Source: JBAZMA01 sp041649995 (GTDB taxonomy: Bacteria; Omnitrophota; Gorgyraeia; Velamenicoccales; Velamenicoccaceae). Taken from it: a stretch of DNA of 55,306 bases. This document shows, piece after piece, positions 16,724 to 23,142 of the stretch. A program made the translations under genes and the position numbers. Location of the stretch: positions 1 through 55,306 of the forward strand of contig JBAZMA010000012.1 in NCBI GenBank assembly GCA_041649995.1, given 5' to 3'. The notes beneath the pieces are model-generated. The model searched no databases. It saw nothing but the letters and a program-made list of their open reading frames with translations, and was not told the DNA's origin. Positions within the stretch are counted from its first letter, which is position 1. Every line of letters begins with the position of its first letter.

Positions 16724-17572
16724 ATGAAAAATTCAGGAAAAAAGGCGGTCCTCTGGTTCGCAGCGGCTGTGTTGTGCCTGGCGTTCGCAACCCCCGCGCT
16801 TGCCGGGCTTCGCATCGATAAGCCAAAGGTGAGGCTTTTGATCAAGCCGGGCAGCTACGCCAGCGACGAAATCAAGGTGGAGAACACGGGGAAAGAGACC
16901 ATGGCCGTGAAAGTTTATCTGGAAGACTGGGTCTACAGCCAGCAGGACGGGGCCAAGGATTTTTTTCCAAAAGGGTCGACGCCGTTATCCTGCTCTCCAT
17001 GGATGACGTTCTATCCGGCGGACCTGAAGCTGGAGGCGGGCAAGACAGCCATGGTCCGTTACACGGTGAACGTGCCGGCGGACGCCCGGGGCGGCCATTA
17101 TTGCGTCATGTTTTTTGAAACAGCCGGAGGGGATATCGAACAGGACACCCCCGAAGGCACGACGGCTTTTATCAAAGTCTTGAATCGGGTCGGAGCCTTG
17201 TTTTATGTGGAGGCCGAGGGGACTGTCGAAAAGAAGGCGGAGTTGAGAAATATCCGGATCAATCAAAAGCTTAATGATTTCATCGTGAGCGCTGAATTCG
17301 CCAATACAGGAAATACGGACATCACGGCTCAAGGGACCTTTGATGTCCTTGATGCCAGCGGCGTGGTTTACGCCCGGGGGGCTTTCCAGGAGGTCTATAC
17401 CCTTGCGGGAGACAAGGCCAGCCTCCAGGCAAGCGCTTTTTCCGTCAATCTCCAACCCGGCCCCTATGATATTCTCATGACTCTCGATTTTCAAAACGGC
17501 GGGTCTCTGATCCAGGAAGCGAATTTTACGGTGGGCGCCCGGGGAGAGGTCCAGGACATCCGTCTTAAATAA
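16724..17572 (+). CDS. PapD-like periplasmic chaperone-type protein
   Basis: 282 residues: signal peptide (cut near PALAG, residue 28), then an Ig-like domain (about 29-150) with LRIDKPKVRLLIKPGSYASD, a pattern close to PapD/CFA-I-type pilus chaperones (P-x-R-x-x-L, then VENTGKETMAVKVYLEDW), and a second beta domain (about 165-282). In chaperone-usher systems such proteins hold subunits in the periplasm and deliver them to the usher. Gene order subunit, chaperone, outer-membrane protein fits. I see no clear pair of conserved Arg/Lys residues that would settle it. Confidence 0.65.
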   Translation: MKNSGKKAVLWFAAAVLCLAFATPALAGLRIDKPKVRLLIKPGSYASDEIKVENTGKETMAVKVYLEDWVYSQQDGAKDFFPKGSTPLSCSPWMTFYPADLKLEAGKTAMVRYTVNVPADARGGHYCVMFFETAGGDIEQDTPEGTTAFIKVLNRVGALFYVEAEGTVEKKAELRNIRINQKLNDFIVSAEFANTGNTDITAQGTFDVLDASGVVYARGAFQEVYTLAGDKASLQASAFSVNLQPGPYDILMTLDFQNGGSLIQEANFTVGARGEVQDIRLK

Positions 17573-17577
17573 ATGAT

Positions 17578-20457
17578 ATGAAAAAAATTTTGGCTACTTT
17601 TTTAATTGTTTTAATAAGCCTTGCGCAACCTTGCCTGCCCTTGGTCCGCGGCGCTGTGTCAGGAGGCATCGGGGATCTTTTGTGTGAAAAGGGGATGTTC
17701 TATTTTGACAGGCAGCAGTATCTCCAGGCGCTGGCGGAATTCAAAAAAGCCCTGCTGGCGAATCCCGAATCAGAGCTGGCCCGCGCTTATATTGATGTGA
17801 TTGAAGACCAGATGACAGACGAGGCCGCTGGTCCTCCCGGCGCTCCCGGTCGCAGGGGAAAGGCTATCGATCTTTCCTTAGAAGAGATGGAGAGGCGTTT
17901 CAAGGCCAAGCCTTTGCCGAAACAGGGCCGGTCTTTTGTCAGGGAGCAGACATTTTCGATCCAGACGCAACCGGAGTTTTCTGTCGGCCAAGGGGATGTT
18001 CCTGAGATAGAGCCGGAAGTTTTTCAGGACGGCGCTGTGGGGCAGAGGCCTTCGTCCTCCCCCGAACAGGAATCGGTCGTGGCATTGGATTTGACCGGAC
18101 AACAGGGTGAGGATATTCAACTCTTTATGGGGGAATCCGTCCTTTTGAAGGGATTTTCTGTCCGGCGCCACCTGGTGACGCATCCGGCGATCCTGGAGGC
18201 CGCTTCCATGCCGGGCGAGGAACTTCTCCTGAAACCTCTGGATATGGGGAATGCATTTTTGCATGTTTGGAACGAACAGGGCGAGCGAAAGAGTTACAGG
18301 ATCGTCATAGGACCAAGGCGGTTTGATGAGGCTTTTCTCCAGGAAGAGGAGAAGAGGGTTTACGAGGAGAGCCTGCCTGAATCTTTTAAATTCGGATATT
18401 CCATTTCCGGGGATACGTATATGACGGGCAGGGGTGCCGGAGACCTGAGCCGGACCTCCCATACCCTGGCCTATACGTCTTCTGTGACAGGGCAAACTCC
18501 TTATGGACGGTTTGATTCCTCTGTCCAGGCCAACAGGACCAACGCGGGGATTTACCGTGTTTCTAATGTGAGGCTTGGTCTCAGCGACGCCCACTTTGAT
18601 CAGTTCAAGGATATCGATATCCGCGGGTTTGATTTCAGTTCTACTTTCAGCGCCTTCGGTTTTCCTTCGAGCGATTTGAGGGGTATCAGGGTTGACGCCC
18701 CTATGTTTCATAAGGCCCTGGAATATTCCGCGTTTTGGGGAGCTGTGCCCCTGGGGGATTTTACGTTCCTTTCGCCTGACTCCGGTCTTTCCAAGACAAA
18801 GAAGGCATGGCTGGAGGGTATCGGTATCGATTACAAGCTTTCGGAAAAGGCGTCCTTAAAAACGTTCTACGCGCATTCCTACGGTTCTGAGCTCAATGAT
18901 CCTGTCCTGACAAACGACACGGCGGGTTTTCAGATGGACTATGACCTGGGCGCCTGGGATTTCGGAACGGGGATGGTTTCCGACATGACGCATATTTCCT
19001 ATACGGCCGCAACGACCTGGACGACGCCTAAACTGCGCATGAACCTGAACATGACGGATAACGCGAAGAATTTCGCCTCTCTTTTGGGAGGCATCCCGAC
19101 GAGCGGATCCACGGCCGGCACGCTGTCGTTTCATTATAAGCCGGTGGACAAACTCACCGTCTACAATGCTTTTTCCGTTGACCGGGATAAGGTGTTTAAT
19201 AATCCTCTGGAGCCCGGCCGCCCGAATTACAATTCAACGACGAGGATCAGCTGGGCGTTGGACCCCCATACGGAACTGGAAGGCGCCTACATTATGGATG
19301 ACCAGGTGGGGACGAATACGCCTTCGGTTACGGAAACCAAAGAGATGGTTTTGCGCAAAAAGTTCTTTCTCATCCGCCGCATGAACGCTTATCTCATGTA
19401 TCAGAACAGGAAATCCAAGAACTATACTTCGCCCGCGCAGAATTACAACAACAACCGCGTCCTGACCGGCTTGAACTTCAGGGTGCTCGGCGACCTGTAC
19501 TTTTATTACAACCAGGAATGGAACATTCTTTATAACACGTTCAGTGGGGAATCCGCCATGCCGATGGCCCAGGAATACGGGGTGAATTTTAACAAACAGA
19601 TCTTTCAGACGCCTTTCTACACCAATATGAGGCTGTTTTACAGGGATGAGCAGAACACGGAATCTGTCCTGAGCTATTTGAGCGGGGAAGACAGGCTGGA
19701 GGGTGAGGTGGAGCTGACCTACAAGCCTTCTCCCGGCAATGAGACGTTTTTCAAAATGCGTATCGACGATGTCTGGGCGGAGAAGGAAGGGGTCAACAAA
19801 CATTTTGATCTGAATTTGACGTGGGGCGTGAGGCTTTTGTGGGACACCGGATTGCGCTGGCAGTCTTCGGGCGGATTTTACGGATATCTGTATTATGACG
19901 CGAATGCCGACGGTATCCGCCAACCGGAAGAAGAAGGCGTCAGCGGCGTCAGGGTCATTGTCAACGGCAAGAAAGACACGTTGACCAATCGGGAAGGCTA
20001 TTATCAGTTTGACGGTGTTTCAGGCAAGAAGGCTGTGATAAGCCTGGATTTGTCCACGCTCCCCAAAGGGTACAATCCCACTGTTTCCGCAGAAAAGCCG
20101 GTTGAGGTTGTGCACGCCAGGCGCAAGCGGCATGATTTCGGCCTGGCAACGCGCGTGGAGATCTCCGGGCTCGTGTTTTACGATCAGAATAAAAACGGCG
20201 TCTACGATGCGGGAGAGGAGACGTTGAAAGGTGTTGTTCTTATTTTGGACGGGAAAACGAAGACGGCCACAAGCCTGGACGGGACCTATATGTTCAGGAG
20301 ATTTTCCCCGGGCGAGCACGTGATGACCCTGGATTTGAAATCCATCCCGGTTCAATATATCCCCAAGGTACCCATTCGCAAAACCATCCATGTCCTGGAA
20401 GGCACGACGTTTGTCTATCATGTGCCGCTGGAACGGCAGGAGCAATCTTCTCCATAG
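17578..20457 (+). CDS. Large outer-membrane barrel protein with usher-like layout
   Basis: 959 residues. Order of parts: signal peptide (1-25); one TPR-like repeat (about 35-80, FDRQQYLQALAEFKKALLAN); charged linker; a domain like the pilus-formation N-terminal region of CpaC (about 178-255, with LFMGESVLLKGFSVRR and AFLHVWNEQGERKSYRI); a long run of alternating beta strands (about 275-765), probably an outer-membrane barrel; two C-terminal SdrD-B/Cna-B-like domains (YYDANADGIRQPEEEGVSGV and FYDQNKNGVYDAGEETLKGV). Classical ushers also have N-terminal periplasmic, barrel and two C-terminal beta domains, but sequence families differ. It starts 5 nt after the chaperone stop with no visible ribosome site, suggesting coupling. 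Confidence 0.65.
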   Translation: MKKILATFLIVLISLAQPCLPLVRGAVSGGIGDLLCEKGMFYFDRQQYLQALAEFKKALLANPESELARAYIDVIEDQMTDEAAGPPGAPGRRGKAIDLSLEEMERRFKAKPLPKQGRSFVREQTFSIQTQPEFSVGQGDVPEIEPEVFQDGAVGQRPSSSPEQESVVALDLTGQQGEDIQLFMGESVLLKGFSVRRHLVTHPAILEAASMPGEELLLKPLDMGNAFLHVWNEQGERKSYRIVIGPRRFDEAFLQEEEKRVYEESLPESFKFGYSISGDTYMTGRGAGDLSRTSHTLAYTSSVTGQTPYGRFDSSVQANRTNAGIYRVSNVRLGLSDAHFDQFKDIDIRGFDFSSTFSAFGFPSSDLRGIRVDAPMFHKALEYSAFWGAVPLGDFTFLSPDSGLSKTKKAWLEGIGIDYKLSEKASLKTFYAHSYGSELNDPVLTNDTAGFQMDYDLGAWDFGTGMVSDMTHISYTAATTWTTPKLRMNLNMTDNAKNFASLLGGIPTSGSTAGTLSFHYKPVDKLTVYNAFSVDRDKVFNNPLEPGRPNYNSTTRISWALDPHTELEGAYIMDDQVGTNTPSVTETKEMVLRKKFFLIRRMNAYLMYQNRKSKNYTSPAQNYNNNRVLTGLNFRVLGDLYFYYNQEWNILYNTFSGESAMPMAQEYGVNFNKQIFQTPFYTNMRLFYRDEQNTESVLSYLSGEDRLEGEVELTYKPSPGNETFFKMRIDDVWAEKEGVNKHFDLNLTWGVRLLWDTGLRWQSSGGFYGYLYYDANADGIRQPEEEGVSGVRVIVNGKKDTLTNREGYYQFDGVSGKKAVISLDLSTLPKGYNPTVSAEKPVEVVHARRKRHDFGLATRVEISGLVFYDQNKNGVYDAGEETLKGVVLILDGKTKTATSLDGTYMFRRFSPGEHVMTLDLKSIPVQYIPKVPIRKTIHVLEGTTFVYHVPLERQEQSSP

Positions 20458-20504
20458 CAAGATCGCCTGATTTTTGCTATATTTCCGTTTTAAGGCCCTG
20501 GTTT

Positions 20505-20534
20505 AAAAAAAACCCCTCGAAAGTATTCGAGGGG
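20505..20534 (-). terminator. Terminator of the minus-strand small secreted-protein gene
   Basis: Read on the minus strand, CCCCTCGAA/TTCGAGGGG (20526-20534 with 20513-20521, 4-nt loop) is followed by eight T's (20505-20512 on the plus strand are A's). It would end transcripts coming from 20589-20891. Confidence 0.75.
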
Positions 20535-20535
20535 G

Positions 20536-20567
20536 AAACCCCGGTATTTTTGTGTGCGGGGTTTTTT
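20536..20567 (+). terminator. Terminator of the usher-like operon
   Basis: AAACCCC (20536-20542) pairs with GGGGTTT (20558-20564); the T-run 20562-20567 follows. It lies about 80 nt after the barrel-protein stop, between two convergent transcription units. Confidence 0.65.
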
Positions 20568-20588
20568 GTATTTTCCGTGGCCGTGATT

Positions 20589-20891
20589 TTATCTGGCGCA
20601 AACGGTATAGACGGTCGTGATCTCCTGTTGTCCCTGCTCGTTCTCCTGGATCTCTCGGGATTCCTCCACAACCATGGTGTCTTCTTTTGCAGGTCTTTCC
20701 TGCTTGGAAACCTCATATTGGCCTGTGCCTGTCACGGCGGGCGCCTGAGAGTTCTGGCCGGCTCTGCTGTTGAGTTCAACGTGCTCAGGCATGGTGCACC
20801 CCATGGTTCCGGAGATTGTTGTCTGGCCGGCCAGGCAGGGTGTTGCCATCAGGAACAAAGCCAATATGAGAGTGTGTATTTTCATGCCCAT
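20589..20891 (-). CDS. Small secreted protein under riboswitch control
   Basis: 100 residues, minus strand. A signal peptide (MGMKIHTLILALFLMATPCLAG) is followed by a short hydrophilic protein rich in Gln, Glu and Thr, with Cys at TMGCTMP and at the end (VCAR). No family recognised. The minus strand is chosen over the overlapping plus-strand frame because the signal peptide, GGGGGG before the ATG, upstream promoter, riboswitch and terminator all agree. ATG 20885 is an alternative start. The CLAG motif sits at the end of the hydrophobic core, so the protein could be a lipoprotein. Confidence 0.7.
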   Translation of the reverse strand: MGMKIHTLILALFLMATPCLAGQTTISGTMGCTMPEHVELNSRAGQNSQAPAVTGTGQYEVSKQERPAKEDTMVVEESREIQENEQGQQEITTVYTVCAR

Positions 20892-21001
20892 CTCGTTCCC
20901 CCCAACCCTTAAAGGGCAAAAAGACGCTTAAAGCCGCCGAAGTCATCTCTTTGTGCATCCTTCTGGAGCCTAGGTTGCCGTCAGGGCCCGATTCTGGGCA
21001 T

Positions 21002-21027
21002 AAAAAAACCCATTCAAAGGGAATGGG
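21002..21027 (-). terminator. Intrinsic terminator downstream of the riboswitch
   Basis: On the minus strand CCCATTC pairs with GAATGGG (21021-21027 with 21009-21015), followed by seven T's. It lies between the aptamer and the small gene, so it is a plausible expression platform. A second, imperfect 13-bp hairpin (TCAAG...CTTGA) lies between aptamer and terminator, about 21045-21080. Confidence 0.75.
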
Positions 21028-21082
21028 CTCTCTGAATTAACGTAAGATCAAGGGAGGATGCGTGGAGTCCATCCCTCACTTG

Positions 21083-21225
21083 ACCACGGCAGCCCGACTA
21101 TCCGTTTTTCAACGGATTCGTGGCTTTGCCTGCCCGCCATTCTGGCGAAAGCAGTCACGGCTGCGGCCTTCTTAAGGAGGCCGCAAGGCGTGAGTCCTAT
21201 CCTTTCGGATAGTTTGCCCTTTAAG
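21083..21225 (-). ncRNA. GEMM-I-type cyclic dinucleotide riboswitch with a long insert
   Basis: Minus-strand RNA. GGGCAAAC (21212-21219) followed by stem TATCC-GAAA-GGATA and GGAC matches the first GEMM hairpin with its GAAA tetraloop. GCAAAGCCACGA (21118-21129), stem ATCCGTT/AACGGAT and TAGTCGGGCTGCCG match the second half; GGCA/TGCC closes the aptamer. In known GEMM RNAs GGAC and GCAAAGCC are nearly adjacent; here 64 nt separate them, folding into TCACG/CGTGA with TGCGGCCT/AGGCCGCA inside and a second stem CTGC/GCAG with CGCC/GGCG. GEMM-I binds c-di-GMP or 3',3'-cGAMP; I cannot tell which. Confidence 0.72.
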
Positions 21226-21254
21226 TTGTGAAAGATCGGTTCAAATCTAAGGTA

Positions 21255-21283
21255 AATATACCATAGGCTCAGACTGTTTTCAA
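21255..21283 (-). promoter_or_regulatory. Sigma-70-type promoter for the riboswitch transcript
   Basis: Minus strand TTGAAA (21278-21283) and TATATT (21255-21260), spacer 17 nt. Transcription would start about 25 nt before the first aptamer stem. Confidence 0.72.
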
Positions 21284-21342
21284 GGGCGGCAGCCAGCCCT
21301 GTAAACCCTCTCTTTTTGAGGCCTCAAGACGCATTAAACTTA

Positions 21343-21371
21343 TTGACTTGTAAGAGGATAGGATGTATAAT
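21343..21371 (+). promoter_or_regulatory. Promoter for recA
   Basis: TTGACT (21343-21348) and a perfect TATAAT (21366-21371), spacer 17 nt. The leader to recA is about 185 nt. I see no clear LexA-type operator over the promoter. Together with 21255-21283 this makes a divergent promoter pair. Confidence 0.8.
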
Positions 21372-21562
21372 TTACCCCTCGAAAAACCCGGGACTTTTTT
21401 TGTCTTCAAAATAAGTTTTTATTCATCTTTTTGATTGGTCTTGCCTTGATTTTTTAAGGGGGCGGACCTTGAAGGGATCTGGTCAAAAGAGTAATCAACA
21501 GGCCGTTTTGACGGTTATGATGACATTTACCTGTACCTAAAGGCCGGCACAAGGGGAGAGCT

Positions 21563-22660
21563 ATGGTCAATAAAGAGAGCGGCAAGGAGAAGGACCTTAA
21601 AAAGAAGGAAGAGTCTTCCAATCGTCTCAAAGCCCTGGAATTGGCTTTAAGCCAGATCGAAAAGCAATTCGGTAAAGGTTCGATCATGAAATTGGGAGAG
21701 GATGTGACATCGGACATAGACGTTATTTCCACGGGTTCCATATCCCTGGATCTTGCCCTGGGCGTTGGGGGGATCCCCCGGGGGAGGGTCATTGAGATTT
21801 TCGGGCCTGAAGCATCCGGAAAAACGACTCTGACCTTAAGCATTATCGCCCAGGCGCAGAAACAGGGCGGAGTCGCGGCCTTTATCGACGCCGAACACGC
21901 CTTTGATTCAACGTACGCCAAAAAGATCGGCGTCAACCTGGATGACCTTTTGATCTCTCAGCCGGACACCGGCGAGCAGGCCCTGGAAATCACTGAAACC
22001 CTGGTCCGTTCCAACGCCGTGGACCTGGTTGTCGTTGATTCGGTGGCCGCTCTGACGCCCAAGGCTGAGATCGAGGGGGATATGGGTGACAGCCATATGG
22101 GCCTTCAGGCCCGCCTGATGTCGCAGGCCTTGAGAAAATTGACCGGGACCATTTCCAAATCCAAGACCTGTGTCATTTTCATCAATCAGATCCGCGAGAA
22201 GATCGGCGTGATGTTCGGCAACCCGGAAACAACGACGGGCGGAAGGGCGTTGAAATTCTATTCTTCCGTGCGCCTGGATTTGAGAAGGATCAGCTATATC
22301 AAATCCGCGGATGAAGTGACCGGCAGCCGCGTTCGCGTGCGCGTGGTCAAGAATAAAGTCGCCCCGCCTTTTAAGGAAACAGAGATCGATTTCCTGCATT
22401 CCGAAGGGATCTCCAAAGAATTCGATTTGATCGATACGGGCGTCAATCTCAACGTTCTGCAGAAATCAGGGTCATGGGTCCTGATGGGCGAGGATAAGCT
22501 GGGCCAGGGCCGGGACGCGGCCAGGATGTTTTTAAAGGGGAATCCGAAATTTGCCGCGGATGTTGAAAAGCGGATCCGTTCGGAACACAGCCGTAAGGTC
22601 GCGGAAGCCCAAACAGCGGCCAGGGCTACTGCGGGAGCTCCTGCGGCGCAAAAGAAGTAG
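21563..22660 (+). CDS. recA: Recombinase RecA
   Basis: 365 residues, normal length. Forms filaments on single-stranded DNA for strand exchange and SOS co-protease activity. Walker A GPEASGKT near residue 88, Walker B LVVVDSVAAL, MAW-like region around ALRKLTG, loop with NQIREKIGVMFGNPETT, and C-terminal domain all present. The tail is Ala-rich and ends in KK rather than the acidic tail of enterobacterial RecA. recX follows 8 nt downstream. Confidence 0.98.
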   Translation: MVNKESGKEKDLKKKEESSNRLKALELALSQIEKQFGKGSIMKLGEDVTSDIDVISTGSISLDLALGVGGIPRGRVIEIFGPEASGKTTLTLSIIAQAQKQGGVAAFIDAEHAFDSTYAKKIGVNLDDLLISQPDTGEQALEITETLVRSNAVDLVVVDSVAALTPKAEIEGDMGDSHMGLQARLMSQALRKLTGTISKSKTCVIFINQIREKIGVMFGNPETTTGGRALKFYSSVRLDLRRISYIKSADEVTGSRVRVRVVKNKVAPPFKETEIDFLHSEGISKEFDLIDTGVNLNVLQKSGSWVLMGEDKLGQGRDAARMFLKGNPKFAADVEKRIRSEHSRKVAEAQTAARATAGAPAAQKK

Positions 22661-22668
22661 CGGCTTTC

Positions 22669-23142
22669 ATGCCTTCTGAAAAAAAAGACACGGCGAGGGC
22701 CAAAGCATACGCCCTGCGTCTTTTAAAATACCGGCAAAAAAGCGAACAGGAGATCCGGCGAAAGCTGCTGGAGAAGGGGTACGGTCCGGACGTCATCGAG
22801 GAAACCATCGTCTTCCTAAAAAAGACCGGGCTTGTGGATGATCGATTGTTCGCCAGGCTATGGGTCGAGAGCCGTATCAAAAGGCCTTTGGGACGCCTGA
22901 GACTTAAGAGGGAATTGAAGGAAAAAGGCATCGCGCCTGCCTGGATCGATGAGGCCTTCTCCGGCATCAGCGGGGATTACGACGAGAAGGAAACGATACG
23001 GGGCATCATCAGGCTTAAGAGGACGAAGATGAGAGAGCTGGATGCGGAAAAGATGAAAGCCCGTCTTTTCGGTTATCTGGTGAGAAGGGGATTCCCTCAA
23101 GGAGCGGTTGTGGAAGCCATCCTGGAAGAAGTGAGAGAATGA
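22669..23142 (+). CDS. recX: RecA regulator RecX
   Basis: 157 residues made of three-helix RecX repeats: YALRLLKYRQKSEQEIRRKLLEKGY, then VDDRLFARLWVESRIKRPLGRLRLKRELKEKG shortened in wording here to its start VDDRLFARLWVESR. RecX caps or disassembles RecA filaments. It is placed directly after recA, and its stop overlaps the alaS start (ATGA), giving a recA-recX-alaS order common in bacteria. Confidence 0.92.
   Translation: MPSEKKDTARAKAYALRLLKYRQKSEQEIRRKLLEKGYGPDVIEETIVFLKKTGLVDDRLFARLWVESRIKRPLGRLRLKRELKEKGIAPAWIDEAFSGISGDYDEKETIRGIIRLKRTKMRELDAEKMKARLFGYLVRRGFPQGAVVEAILEEVRE

Noticed and set aside
20550..20912. 120-residue plus-strand frame overlapping the small secreted-protein gene
   Set aside because: The minus strand has a signal peptide, promoter, riboswitch and terminators in agreement; the plus frame has none.
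20895..21000. Second riboswitch between the terminator and the small gene
   Set aside because: A few conserved-looking words (GACGGCAACCTAGGCTCC on the minus strand) were noticed, but I could not fold them into a known aptamer.
21372..21562. LexA-type operator in the recA leader
   Set aside because: No convincing palindromic SOS box was found; the leader shows only a short CCCGGG near 21388 and T-rich DNA.
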